A DNA stretch of 64,000 nucleotides, from assembly GCA_032718865.1 (NCBI GenBank), contig JALUTQ010000045.1, forward strand, positions 1,878,792 to 1,942,791, read 5' to 3'. This DNA is from Tilletia caries. Its lineage: Eukaryota > Basidiomycota > Exobasidiomycetes > Tilletiales > Tilletiaceae. Shown in pieces: positions 11,003 to 21,750 of the stretch; position 1 is the first letter of the stretch, and the number at the start of each line of letters is the position of its first letter. Under the pieces are notes generated by a model, which was not told where the DNA came from, made no database searches, and saw only the letters and a list, made by a program, of their open reading frames with translations. The position numbers were made by a program, and so were the translations under genes.

Positions 11003-11816
11003 GGTGGTGGAAGGAAGACGAGGGTGAGTGTTCGCGGCTCCTGGCTCTGGTATGGGTCTGCCTATCACTCACTCTGTCTCTGGTGGGAACAGGGATGCGA
11101 GCGTCCATGCAGTGGGGGGCGGTGCGAGGACGGAGTCGGATGCCGTCGCTGTCGATACCGATGCTGCGTGTTTTGGCGTCTGTGGCGTGCGCGCGAAGAC
11201 GAGCGAGCGGATGGCCTCGATCGCGTTGAGGTGCTGGAAGATGCGGTGTCTGCTGCTGCTGCAGTTGCTGCTCCTCCCACCGACCCCCCCGCCGAAGCCG
11301 AAGTCGCCCATCCCGCCCAACGGCCCAAGCAGGACGCCGACGTCGATCCGGACGATATCGCCCCCATCATCACACGCTCGCTATTACCCTTCCTGCTGAT
11401 CGTCCGCTTCGACTGTCACTGCTGCTCCTGCGACGCCGACTCCGACGGTGATGGGTACGGGTCGGCGGAATCATCGGAGTCGTAGAGGGGGGCATCTGCA
11501 CATTGTGACATTTACGGCCGAGAATCTTCCGCCTTGAGATTTTCATCGACAGACGGAATTGAAAATTTCTGCTTCTCGACCACCACACGCACCCACCCCT
11601 CCCTACCCTTACCCAGCCCCCTACATCACCTGGATGTGGGAGAACATTCGCTGGCTGGCCAGCCCCCGACGTACCGCTCTATATGAGTCGGCGGTCGAAA
11701 GCTGCTGGGGTCAACTGCTCTCCGCGAGTCAGGGCCCCTGGCGCGTGTGTTGCTTCCGACAATGCCACTCGTGCACCTCGCCGGCAGCACACGCGCGCGA
11801 ATGGTTCTTCCACTGA
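11003..11816. other. Intergenic region before the Harbinger element
   Basis: GC-rich sequence with several overlapping Ala/Ser/Arg-rich frames that look like composition effects. No family was recognised. The last three bases (TGA, 11814-11816) are the left copy of the transposon target-site duplication. Confidence 0.4.
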
Positions 11817-11838
11817 GGCCCTGTCCAGTTGCGAGCGC
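11817..11838 (+). repeat. Left terminal inverted repeat of the Harbinger element
   Basis: This 22-bp sequence is perfectly inverted at the right end. Inside it, 11923-11933 carries GCAACTGGACA, an internal copy of part of the inverted repeat, and GCGCTCTGAAAATT near 11888 recurs near the right end. Confidence 0.95.
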
Positions 11839-12104
11839 GCGCCCTGATTTTGGCGCTCAACCCACTGGGCGCGAGCCCCTCGCGCCGCGCTCTGAAAATT
11901 TGCGCTCATAGGGCGCGCGCTGGCAACTGGACAACCCTCGCGCCGGGAAGTGGGCCCTGGTTCTCATTTTGTAACGATCCAGATTTGATCGCAATACAGG
12001 CAATTTTCACTGTGATCATCACTGGCCCTGTGCGCCTGTGCCTTTGCTCCTTGTTTGTTTATTTACTCTGCAGGCCTACCCACGTCTATTGGAGCAGATC
12101 GTGC

Positions 12105-13558
12105 ATGATGACCATTGCCGAGGGGTGCGTATACACTACTAGAGCACGATTGGCTGGCTATGCCGGCTTGTACTGACCGGATGCCTACTCCTTTCTTCTG
12201 GTTATTACAGCACAGCCGATCTCAGACGGAAGCAGCAGACAGCTCGCCGTCGACGCTTGTTGGCAGCTCTATCTGCGGCCGCGGCTACGATTTCAATCTA
12301 CACCCAGCGCCATTACTGTAAACAAAAGCGATCGTCAACAAATAGAGGTCGCGCTTTCGTTCAGAACCTGTTGAAGGGTGACGGTCTGGCCTGTCGCGAA
12401 GTGCTGGGCATGAACAAAGGAACTTTTCTCGCGCTCGTCAAGAAGCTTCGAACACGGACTCGGTTTGGAGACACCAAAAAGCTTTTGGCCCGTGAACATT
12501 TGGCCCTGTTCCTGTACACCTGTCGCTCGGGTGCTGCTTGCCGGCTGTTGTCCCACACTTTCGGTCACGCTAGAGGAACTGTCTCTCTGTGCGTATACAA
12601 TGAAGCTATCAATCTATGGCTACCTTTCGATGACTTAAATTGCATATTTCCAATTCCAACTACTACTACTGCCTGCAGATCGTTTCGGCGCACTGTGGGC
12701 TGTCTAGTAGACCCGGCAATGTACAACCTTTATGTGCGGATGCCCCCTGCGGATGCCCCAGTACCGGATCGAATTCAGGACGATCCCAAGGTGAAGGCCG
12801 CTTTCAAAGATGTCATCGGCGCGCTCGATGGGACCCATCTTCCCGCCCATCCTCCTGCCGCCGAACGAGCACGGTTTAGGGACAGGAAGGGGAACGTCTC
12901 CTTCAATGTCATGGCAGGCTGTTCATTCGATTTGCTCTTCCAGTTCGTGATTGCGGGATGGGAAGGCAGTGCTTCCGATAGCTATGTCCTCGGAAAAGCC
13001 CTGGCTACAACCCTGAAAATACCACAGGGACGAGCTTATCTGGGGGATGCAGGATTCGCACTCAGCAAGAGTGTGATGGTGCCTTACCGAGGGACTAGGT
13101 ATCACTTGAAAGAGTGGGCCACAGGAAATGCCAAGTGAGTTCAATTGTCCCGGTGCTTCCAATTTCCTTCCCTATTGTCTAACGTTCTCTATTGTGTTTG
13201 CCTCAGGCCTCGTACTGCCAAAGAGCTCTACAACAGGCGACATGCAGGTCTTCGCAGTGTAATCGAACGAATATTTGGCATCATGAAGGAGCGGTTCAAG
13301 CTTCTGGTGCTTGGGTCTGACTTTCCATTGAAGGTGCAGGTTTCTATCTTCCCAGCGTTGGCAGTGGTGCACAACTTCATCCGCACCGTGGACCCCGACG
13401 ACGTCATGTCGGACCCGGAGATCGACGCCTGGATTGCGGCTCACTGCGACAACAGCTCCGGGACCACGGAGGGGGAGCCAACTTTCAAGCACGACAAAGG
13501 GGCTGAGGAGAGTCGTACACTTAGGGCTCAGCTCATGTGGACCGCTTACAACAGTTAA
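12105..13558 (+). CDS. Harbinger DDE transposase (nuclease)
   Basis: Exons 12105-12124, 12211-12588, 12679-13134 and 13207-13558 splice to 402 codons including the stop (401 aa). All introns have GT...AG ends, and the tiny first exon supplies MMTIAEG. The N-terminus is strongly basic (RRKQQTARRRRLL). The DDE_4-type nuclease has the first Asp in GALDGTHLP, the second in GWEGSASDSYVL with GDAGF downstream, and the Glu in the helix HAGLRSVIERIFGIMKERF. This is the set of acidic residues that binds the catalytic metals. The enzyme cuts and rejoins the element ends. In this superfamily it needs the Myb-like partner encoded convergently at 15381. Length is normal and no lesion was seen. Confidence 0.93.
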
Positions 13559-13758
13559 CTGCAATATATCATGGTATGCACTTCTATGCTCTAGTCCCTA
13601 TTGTCCGCCAGCTGCTTGTGTATCAGTGTGTATTGGTCAAGTGAATGCGGAATTGTATTGCAGAGGGAGAAGAGAGAGAGGGAGTGCATGTGTTTGTTTG
13701 TTTGTTTGTCTGGAAAGAAAGGGGAGGGGAAGGGAAGGGCAGGATTGCACTAGGCCGG
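13559..13758. other. Spacer between the two convergent transposase genes
   Basis: This short non-coding segment contains GA-rich and (GTTT)n simple repeats around 13665-13710, inside the Harbinger element. Confidence 0.6.
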
Positions 13759-15381
13759 TCACTTGGGGGACGCCGCATTGGAGAGGATCTGTCGCAGGAA
13801 TCCGATGCGAGGCTCGGGGAGCTGGGAAAGGGCACTCCAGGTGGAGAGCAAGGCAGGCGTCTTAGTCACCTCGAAGGCGATGACGCCTAGCTCGGCTCCC
13901 GAAAAGGTATCCTGATCGATCTGCATCAATGCCGAGAGAGAGATCTTTACCGCGTCTGACGCGCTGCGAGAAGCTCTCGTCTCCTTCATCTCCATCTCCA
14001 TCCTCGTCTCCTCGAGCTTTACGAGTGCATTGACGGACCTGGCCACACTGGAGATCTCTTTGAGTGCGGAAGGCTTAGCCTTCTTTCCCCCTCCACCAGA
14101 GGGACTAGGCGCACTACGCTTGGACTTTGCACTCTGCATGAAATAAACAAATGATGGCAGCAATTAGTGTGAGAAAGGGACGCTCGGACGGATGTAGTGT
14201 AATCCCAAGCTTTAGATTGATTCCACAACTCACGGACTCTGTGTCAGACGTGCCCCATCCTTCATAATACACCTCCTCCTCACTGCTATCGTTCACAACG
14301 ATTGCTGCATCTGGAGCGGTGGCTGGGGTCGGAGGATCACGCGGATCAAGCGCATAGCTACCCGTCGCGGTACTTTCCGCCACGAGATCGTCCATCCGAT
14401 CGTAGTACCAGAGCGGCGTACGTTTCCACTTCTTGTACGAGGGCTTAGCCTGAAACATGGTAATCAAATTGTTTGTTAGCAAATGTGTGCAGCGCTAGCG
14501 CTGACGCCTGACGGCTAGCGGCGATGAGCGAGGTGCACGTCCCAGCTGCAGAACACGGCTCAACCCAAAGACATCGTTCTCCCCTGATCTCACCTTGATC
14601 AGAGCTGCCCACACGTCGTCTGCAGCAGTAGCCAGGTTCAAGTCGGTGTCCCAGCCGAACCCAGACTGACTGGCGAGGAATTTGACTTCCTTCCAGTTCG
14701 CTTTCAGCTGTAACAACAACCCAAGTTCAAAAAGGACATCAGTGTCAGCCTAGATTGTGACTTTATCACTACTGTGGCACCACGCCTTGCGCCTCTCCCA
14801 CCGCTCACCCCTCACAGGGAAAGGAAGCAGGGCGCGGTGCAGGCAGCATGGGTGCACTTCGGTAAGGCAGGGGCAATGTGTATTTGATGCTTACATTCTT
14901 AAAATGGTCCTGCACTCGCGGGGCTGTCTTCTCTCCTCCGACCTTTCTGATAGCTTCCAAGGCCGCTGCAGCTTTGTTCCAAGTTTGAAGCTAAAGATGC
15001 ACAAGGGATAAGGCTCGTGTCAGCATGCGCGTTCGTGCATATCTAGATGCTAGCTGTCTGCTATGTAGAATAGTGCTTGAGACTCACCTTAAACCCGCCT
15101 TCGCCCATCTCTCCACTAAGCTTGGCGTCCTCCAAGATGCGGAGCAGGCATTCATCGTCCTTATTATCCCAAACACAGGCTTCTTTCTTGACTTTGGGGG
15201 CTGGGGTGACAGGAGGAACTTGAGCAGTGGCATTGCCAGGGGGGACAGAAGCCGAGGGCACCGTAGCTGGAGTAGATTGCGTCGCCGCCGCAGTAGCCGC
15301 GTCCGGAGTGACAGGAACCGCCCGCGCGGGCGCAGGACGATGCGCGTTCGGAGTAGTGGGAATAATCATCTTCGCGGGCAT
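13759..15381 (-). CDS. Harbinger Myb/SANT-like DNA-binding protein
   Basis: Exons 15381-15088, 14990-14895, 14707-14594, 14449-14234 and 14133-13759 splice in frame to about 364 residues, starting MPAKMIIPTTP. The N-terminal 60 residues are Ala/Pro/Thr-rich and probably disordered. The Myb/SANT-like (trihelix-type) domain begins at VWDNKDDECLLRILEDAK and continues through TWNKAAAALEAIRKVGG and NLKANWKEVKFLASQSGFGW. It ends with KKWKRTPLWYYDRMDDLV, the conserved tryptophan-rich pattern of this family. An acidic linker (SSEEEVYYEGW) and a charged coiled-coil-like segment (KLEETRMEMEMKETR) follow. In PIF/Harbinger elements this protein binds the ends and recruits the nuclease to the nucleus. Confidence 0.9.
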
Positions 15382-15729
15382 AATGATCCGTAGCGCTGCT
15401 GAGTGCTGAGTACTGAGTGTGTGTATGGCGAGGCGAGGTGCATATGTATACACAAAGGGAAGGGCAGGCGATACTGGCAACATGCCCAAGGCAGAGAAAA
15501 AAAAGTTTTCCATGAATTACAAAAATTGGTGTAATGGTGTTGTATCTGGAGAGTGGGCGCGAGGGCGCGCGCTCTGTGGGCCGACCTCGGGAGGTGGGCC
15601 CAGAGAGCGCGAGAATTGTGAGTGAGCGCGCTCTGAAAATTCTGGGCCGCCGGCCCTGAAAATGCGCAACTGGACAGTCGCGCGCCTCATGTCGGCCCAC
15701 CGAGCGCGCGCTCATTTTTCAAAGTGGGG

Positions 15730-15751
15730 GCGCTCGCAACTGGACAGGGCC
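15730..15751 (-). repeat. Right terminal inverted repeat of the Harbinger element
   Basis: It is the exact reverse complement of 11817-11838 and is followed by the TGA duplication. The subterminal region 15555-15730 is rich in GCGCGCTC motifs and includes an extra GCAACTGGACA copy at about 15666, probably additional transposase-binding sites. Confidence 0.95.
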
Positions 15752-15903
15752 TGACAGTTTGATTACAGGCGGGCGGCGGGCATTGGAATGGGTCGTGTAC
15801 GTGCCAGTAAATACAATCTTTTGTAATCAGCGGTTGAGTGTTTTGATTCTGCTGTGGGAAGTTTTTTCAGCAGCAATGCCAGACCCAAACCACCATCTCC
15901 ATC

Positions 15904-16974
15904 ATGCCAAAGAAAGGCAAGCAAAAGAAGCAGTACGCAAGGGCCCGCGGGCATACGCCCATTGCTGCCGACGAGCACCACTCCAGAGACCTCTCCCATC
16001 CTTACCGGGGTGTTGACAGTCTCCGTCGCATGACCATCGATGGCGTTAGGGGTGTTCCGGTTGGTCGCGCCATCTGGCTTCCGAGCTGGGAGACTTTCGA
16101 CCATTTCGACAACCCCGCGAAGCGCGCGGAGCTCGAGAAAAGGCTTGCCCAGAAAGAAGCTGGGGCCTCGTCAGCAGGTCGCCAGCCGGACCAGGACGCC
16201 ATCCCTTCCCACCGTCGGTCGCGGAACACCAACGCGCGCAAGATTCGCGACCAGAGGATTAAGTGGGCCCTCACTACCACAATCCGGATTGGCCCTCAGC
16301 CGAGACTTATCGTTGCCGGCGTCAATCGATATAAGGACCTTTTTTCCCGCAGCATCACTCAGAAGATTTTTGACCTGCTCGACATCTGCGAGGGAAACCC
16401 TCCGCTTTTCCCGTCTCGCGAAGTTCGACCCACAGAACCACTTAGTAAGTTCGCCCTCAACATCGAGGCGTGCATCACCTTCGCGCCCGACACCGAAGAC
16501 GTCGGAACGCCCATGGATCACTGCGGGCCCATGCTCGGCGTGGAGCTCGAACAGGGCAGGGAGCTCTGGTTTGCGCCCCTAAACCATCGACCCATCGAAC
16601 TTCAGCCTCTCCAAAACCAACATGTCTTACTGCGGGTCATCGCCGGCCTCATGTACTTGGCAGTGCTCAGTCGGCAGCAGACTGTTTCACTATATCCTCC
16701 CCGAGTTCAAAACCGCGCCCTCAACCTCGGCCTCAAAATGTTAAGTTTTTTTGTGCGAGCGATGCACCGGGTGTATACACCCGACATTCATTACGACCCC
16801 GACGACGAGGACAGCCCCGACGACGAGGACGAACCCGACGAACCCGTGGTCGACCCCGACGAGGACGACGAGCAAGACGTCCTTGGCCAGCTGAGAGCTG
16901 GCCACGGCGGCGACGGTGGTGGTGGCGGCGGCGGCGGCGACGGTGGTGGTGACGGCGGCGGCGGTGGTGACTGA
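15904..16974 (+). CDS. Unrecognised 356-aa protein with acidic and Gly/Asp tail
   Basis: The single open frame starts MPKKGKQKKQYARARG, a basic N-terminus. A globular middle (about residues 115-290) contains QPRLIVAGVNRYKDLFSRSI and LSFFVRAMHRVYTPD. The C-terminus is strongly acidic (repeated DPDDEDSPDDEDEPDE-type motifs) and ends in a glycine/aspartate tail encoded by a GGTGGTGAC minisatellite that continues past the stop. No family was recognised. It begins 150 bp right of the Harbinger element, so the insertion probably separates it from its native promoter. Repeat slippage at the 3' end may have changed the true C-terminus. Confidence 0.5.
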   Translation: MPKKGKQKKQYARARGHTPIAADEHHSRDLSHPYRGVDSLRRMTIDGVRGVPVGRAIWLPSWETFDHFDNPAKRAELEKRLAQKEAGASSAGRQPDQDAIPSHRRSRNTNARKIRDQRIKWALTTTIRIGPQPRLIVAGVNRYKDLFSRSITQKIFDLLDICEGNPPLFPSREVRPTEPLSKFALNIEACITFAPDTEDVGTPMDHCGPMLGVELEQGRELWFAPLNHRPIELQPLQNQHVLLRVIAGLMYLAVLSRQQTVSLYPPRVQNRALNLGLKMLSFFVRAMHRVYTPDIHYDPDDEDSPDDEDEPDEPVVDPDEDDEQDVLGQLRAGHGGDGGGGGGGGDGGGDGGGGGD

Positions 16975-17185
16975 CGGCGGGTGATGACGGCGGCGGCGAC
17001 GGTGGTGGTGGTGACGGTGGCGGCGACGGTGGTGGTGACGGCGGCGGCGACGGCGACGGCGGTGGTGACGGTGGTGACGGTGGTGACGGCGGCGACGGCG
17101 CGTGACGGCGAGGGCGCGTGACGGCGACGGTGGTGACGGCGAAGGTGGAGGTGGTGACGGCAGCGACGGTGACGGTGGTGGTGTC
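16905..17185 (+). repeat. GGTGGTGACGGC minisatellite
   Basis: Imperfect tandem triplet-based repeats of GGT/GGC/GAC cover the end of the upstream gene and about 200 bp beyond it. The minus strand reads as a long Ser/Pro-rich frame, which is a composition artefact. Dense GG runs could form quadruplex structures. Confidence 0.85.
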
Positions 17186-17640
17186 AGAGATGCGGTTGGC
17201 GAGCCTGTATGGAACGCCGTTTCGGCCAGGAGAAATCACAACCATCAACCACGACCATGCAACACGAACCAACGACAAGCATATCAGCAGCTCTGCTCTG
17301 CTCTGACGTGCGCGCGCTGACTTCTTCTTGACTCTCTTGATGTTGTGCATGTCTCTTCCATTGCTGACGACTCCTTTCCATCCTGATATACTCTCTCTGC
17401 GAACAGCGACCCTGTCTTCCCAGTCCTCACTGCTGCTCCACTCTCTCTCGATGACCTCGAGCCTGCGCAAGTCGACACCGGCAGCAGCAGCAGCGATACA
17501 CAAAGCACACACTCGATGATCAGCTGCACGCAGTCGGCGCGCACATACTCACAGTGGGTCTTTCCGTACTTGCTCCCCTCTCCGACTCCGTGCGCTGACT
17601 TCCCTCTGCTCTCCCCTCTCCAGTGCGGCGTCTCCGAGTG
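17186..17640. other. Intergenic, 5' flank of the BTB gene relic
   Basis: No convincing frame. Short Ser/Thr-rich plus-strand frames may be an upstream exon of the BTB gene, but this could not be shown. Confidence 0.35.
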
Positions 17641-17644
17641 AGCA

Positions 17645-18298
17645 TTGCCCGCTGTGCACTTTGATCCCTCACCCATGCTCACCGGCTCGCTCCTCTCTCT
17701 TGCGCAGTTCACGATGGTCAGACACAACCCTGCTTGTCAACTCAGCATCAGGGTGGCAGGCACAGTTCAACCTGCACGCCCTCATCCTCTCCCGCTCTCC
17801 CTTCTTTGCACGCTGCATTCCAGACAGCAGACATCTCATAATAGGTATGCATCCCACACACACTACCTTCTGCTTGTTCAGCCAGGAAAGCTCACCATCA
17901 GTCTTCTCTTTGCTCAGAAATCTTCGTCCATGACCCCGTCATCAACCAAGACGCAATCCACATCGTATGTGTCACACTTCGCTCCCACCTGTGTCCAAAA
18001 GCTAAACAAGCACTCACGTCTCTCTCCCTCGCCGAAACCGCAGTGCCCCGCCCACATCTACGGCGCAGCACCACCACAACAGCAGCCTCTCCCAGCATCT
18101 ACAGCCCGCGCCCTCCTCGCAGCAGCATCCCTCCTCGAACTCGACGACCTCGCCGAATTGGCCCTCGCCCAAGCCAGATCATCCCTCGTCCTCGATGCCG
18201 AGCTGATCCCAACCACTCACTTCCTCTCCTCGTCTGTGGGCTGTGGCTGCAGCGGCGGCATCGACATCCCGAAGCGGGGCGGCGGCGGGAGGGAATGA
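17645..18298 (+). pseudogene. BTB/POZ-domain protein, probable disrupted 5' part
   Basis: The readable protein is SSRWSDTTLLVNSAS and AQFNLHALILSRSPFFARC, the start of a BTB fold. It then passes through introns near 17846-17917 (GTATGC...CTCAG) and 17970-18042 (GTATGT...CGCAG). It resumes with EIFVHDPVINQDAIHI, CPAHIYGAAPPQQQPLPA and ARALLAAASLLELDDLAEL. BTB domains mediate dimerisation and often link proteins to cullin-3 ligases. The order and spacing fit fungal BTB proteins in which a Y-L-Y-G-like strand precedes a helical repeat. Frames change between exons and no clean start was found. The protein probably continued into the 18300-20024 segment. Confidence 0.55.
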
Positions 18299-18299
18299 C

Positions 18300-20024
18300 T
18301 CTCCGTCGCAGCAACCGCAGCTTGACGGCGCATGTATGCTCGTTCATAATCGATGGGCGGCGATGTTACAGCAGCAGCAACAGAATGGCAGCAATGTCGG
18401 CTCTGTTACCACGTCTTCTTCATCATCAGCACCACCGCCAGGCCTTCCCGAGCCTCACTCGAACAACGTCAGTAGCAGCAGGAGCCAAAGACGCAGACGC
18501 GGACGCAAACGGCACACGAAGTCCTCCACCCCGTCCTCCTTCTGCGCAAACGAAAGCGGGCGGCCGAAGGTGCGCAGCGAGCTGCCCGAAGACGCAGGAC
18601 GGCCGATACGGTCCGCTTCATCGAATCGGCGTCCCTCAACTCGTCCTCCTCCACATCTACATCTGCATCCGCCCCAGCATTCTCCTCCGCTCCAGGATGA
18701 GATGGGGTAGTTGCCAAGAAACAGCGCCGACAACTCTGGCTATCGTCCCCCTACTGTCCGGCTTCATGACGTCGACGGGTCGGGAACAGCCAGGAGCAGC
18801 GACGCCGACGGTGACGACCTGCTTCGTAGCAAGGCGCTGGAAGCATACCTCGCTCGCGCACAGGTACATCCGATGTGGAAAGTGCCAAGACTCGCATCGC
18901 AGAACGCGTCGAACGCACTCGGTCAGGCGCTAGGTGCGGGAGCGCACAAGGAGGATCATCATTCCACAGCACCTCCCCCTCCTTCGTCGTCGAAAATTAC
19001 GCTTAGCGTATACGCTTCTGCGCTCTCTGCGTCCGCCTCGCGCTGGTCCTCCCTTCTGTACGCAGGAGAGGAGAGGGATACGACGCTGGATTCTTCCTCC
19101 TCGCCATCTTCTTCCGCTGCTATTCTTGTCCAGATCGAAGGGGTGCTACAGGCGCTTCTTACGCTCGGTCTGCGCAGAGATACACAGCGGGGAAACGACG
19201 GCCCGCCCGTCGTCGTCGTTGTACACGCCAACATCCGCAGTGCGCTCGAGATGGAGCCTCTCGTTGATGGCGTTACAAAGGGAGGAGCAGGGGCAGGTCA
19301 CAGCTCATTAGTAGGCTCGGCTCATCTTTCTTCGGCCTCGACACTCCATCGCTCTCTATCGTCCGACCTGATGGCGTTCCTTGCGCATGAACGGGCGCGT
19401 CCGTCTTCCAACCAGAAGAAGGAGGCGGAAGGGGAGGGGGAGGGGGACGAGGCAGAACCGACTTGGCGCGAAGTCGGAACGGCACTCATGTACATCCGAG
19501 GTTTACGCACGCTGGAGGATATCTCGGTACCTGCGCTCCCTCCCTCCCACGGCGCGCTGCAAGGAGAAGAAGCTGGCGCAGGAAATGCGCGGCAGGGGTC
19601 CGATCCTTCGTCCTCAGCATCGACGTCGCCGACCGCGGTGCTCGGCTTTGTCCACTTCCTTGACGCGGAGCAGACTGGAGGGGATGGGTATGGCAGCGGC
19701 AGTGGCAGTGGCAGTGGCGGGGTGGAAGATGGGGGCGGGAAGGACGCCACGGGACGATCTGTAGGCTTCCCCCTCGGGCAGGCTCCCGTCCGCTGGGCGT
19801 GGTGTGCTCCGAATGCACATGACAGGGTGCAGGAAGATGGAAAAAGGGGGGAAGGCGAATGGCTCGCGTTCAACTACGGCGCAGCGGCGACGGCACCCCT
19901 TAGTCTCATTGCGACAGGGAGTGGCCATGACTTGTTTGGGATGAGTGTGAATGGGATGGGGATGAATATGGGCATGGGAATGGGAATGGGAATGGGGAAC
20001 GATATGGGGATGGAGATGAGTTGA
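18300..20024 (+). CDS. Unrecognised Ser/Gly-rich frame, possibly the C-terminal part of the BTB gene
   Basis: The frame 18711-20024 encodes 437 residues. Ordered-looking stretches are ALEAYLARAQVHPMWKVPRL, VQIEGVLQALLTLGLRR and TWREVGTALMYIRGLRTLE, separated by Ser/Gly/Glu-rich linkers. It ends in a Met/Gly repeat tail (GMGMNMGMGMGMG). Upstream, 18243-18710 encodes a polar Gln/Ser/Arg-rich segment in another frame that carries an RFIESASLNSSSS motif in yet another frame. The most economical view is one large gene with the BTB exons, broken by indels near 18290 and 18700, but an independent gene is possible. No catalytic motif was seen. Confidence 0.4.
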
Positions 20025-20040
20025 GGAAAAGTCCCCCACC

Positions 20041-21750
20041 ATGCCCGTCATCGCCTTCGACTCATCAGCACTGCTCTACCGCCTGGCCCAGAGGGCAGCA
20101 TCAGCAGCCACAGCACTCGCCCCGGCCCCATTATCCTTCTCAAGAGTACCCTTCTCCGACCTCATCAGGCCAAAGGAGACGCCGACATCTGCCCCCGCCC
20201 TCTCCGTACCCGTAGCCATCGTGCTCGGCCTGATCGCATCGTTCTTCCAGTCCCTCGGCATCGCCCTCCAACGAGGGTCCCATCTTCAGAACGATGCTCC
20301 GCCCGCTGCTCAGCGCAGGGCCAAACTCAGACGGCCGCGGTGACTCCTTGGTTTTGCTATCTTCATGCTCGGCACGATCTCTACGGTTTTGCAGATTGGC
20401 GCGCTGCCTATAGTCATTCTTGCGCCTCTGGGGGCGGTCAGTATGTTGTACAATGCTGTTCTCGCGCGCTTCCTCCTCAATACGACGTTCTCCAAGTTCA
20501 TGGTCGCTGGTACGTTATCGCCTTGACTTTGTTGCCCTTCACCCGCACTTTCTTCGTTTCGGGGCTGATATCCCACCCCTGCCTTTACAGGCACCACACT
20601 CATCACCATGGGCACCATACTCATCGCTCTCTTCGGAGCCATCACTGAGTCCCCACATTCTCTCGACGGCTATTGCTTATGCCGATGAGGAGGTACGCAG
20701 GGCAGCGGGCCATAAGACGTATGCGGGTCATTCCAGTCACGTCGCTGGGAGGGTTCGAGTGAATCAGCAGACGTACGGCGCAACGGGTTCTTCGTTATTC
20801 GGGCCGCGAATGTCAGCGGTGGAACAGCGCCAGCGCGTGGAGCGTCAGACCCGTCGCGTCCTAACGGATCCGTGGCCAACGACAGCACACCCTCCGCAAA
20901 GGGAATGACTCCCAGCCCCAGCACGCTCAGTACAATCTCGACCTCCTCCTCTTCATCGTAAACAGCATCGGCAACGTCCGACGGGCAAGCCTCGCTCGCA
21001 CCCTCGCTGGCCGACCTCGACCCAGGGATCCGTCGCACCAAAACTCTCCTCGCTCTAGCGTACGCAGGCGCCAGTGGGACACTCTCCGGAGCCTGTCTCT
21101 TACTCGCCAAGAGTGGGATCGAGCTCGTCGTGCTCTCGCTCACAGGGAGCGATCATCAGTTCGGACGCTGGCAGAGCTGGGCTTTGCTTGGGATCATGTT
21201 GGCGGCGGCGGTGTTGCAGCTGTGGTATCTGAATAAGGCTTGGAGGTTTGAGTCGCCTGTGCTGGTGATGCCTCTTGCGTTCTGTTTTTACAACACCTCA
21301 TCGATTGCACTTGGTGAGTCATCACATTCTTGGCCTTTCTACCCAGCACGGTCTCTAACTGAACCCGTCGCTCGTTTTGACCCTGCTTCCTTCCCGCGGC
21401 TGCAGGACTGCTCTATTTCAACCAATTGGGATCATTGGCGTGGTGGAACATCCTGCTCGTAATTCTCGGCACCATCGTCCTGCTCATGGGCATGTGGGTG
21501 GTCTCGCTCCATACAGAAGAGGAGGTAGAAGCGGCACGGGAGGAGGAGCAGCAGCATCTTGCACTCGACGTCTGCACCAGTCCCTCGGCAGTGGGCGATA
21601 TGCCTCTTCCTGCGGGGGATGCAGTGATGGACGAGCGGCAGCCGTTGTTGGCGCTTGACGTGCATGCGCCGTCCACCCCAACCAAAGCGGATATAAAATC
21701 TCGGACAGGGACCGATGGTGATGTGTCGCCGGTCACGCCTAATCCTCCTC
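20041..21750 (+). pseudogene. NIPA-like magnesium transporter, disrupted
   Basis: The protein reads LSVPVAIVLGLIASFFQSLG (first membrane helix), GFAIFMLGTISTVLQIGALP, LAPLGAVSMLYNAVLARFLL and, after an intron (about 20509-20589), TTLITMGTILIALFGAI. Later come YAGASGTLSGACLLLAKSG, WALLGIMLAAAVLQLWYLN, LVMPLAFCFYNTSSIALG and, after another intron, GSLAWWNILLVILGTIVLL. This order of helices is that of NIPA transporters, multi-pass proteins that take up Mg2+. Lesions are a TGA at 20341-20343 where the family has Trp (RRPxW), a frame change at about 20685, and a TAA near 20960. The last readable residues (ADSIHK) run directly into PAT1 sequence at about 21750. Confidence 0.8.

Larger units (their letters stand above)
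11817..15751 (+). mobile_element. PIF/Harbinger DNA transposon, complete
   Basis: The element is 3,935 bp. It starts GGCCCTGTCCAGTTGCGAGC and ends with the exact reverse complement; the inverted repeats match perfectly over 22 bp (11817-11838 and 15730-15751). It is flanked by TGA on both sides (11814-11816 and 15752-15754), a 3-bp target-site duplication as expected for this superfamily. It carries the two genes diagnostic of PIF/Harbinger: a DDE nuclease (plus strand) and a Myb/SANT-like DNA-binding protein (minus strand), arranged convergently. Both frames are open after splicing, so the element may be autonomous and young. Confidence 0.95.

Noticed and set aside
10503..11485. Long plus-strand continuation of the GH9/PP2C frame to 11485
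   Set aside because: PP2C similarity ends near 10550; beyond that the frame is GC-driven and antisense to a better-supported secreted protein gene.
16733..17512. Long minus-strand Ser/Pro/Arg frame across the Gly/Asp minisatellite
   Set aside because: It is the antisense of a triplet repeat; composition alone explains the open frame.
20670..21143. Minus-strand 157-codon frame over the NIPA relic
   Set aside because: It is antisense to recognisable NIPA loop and helix sequence on the plus strand.
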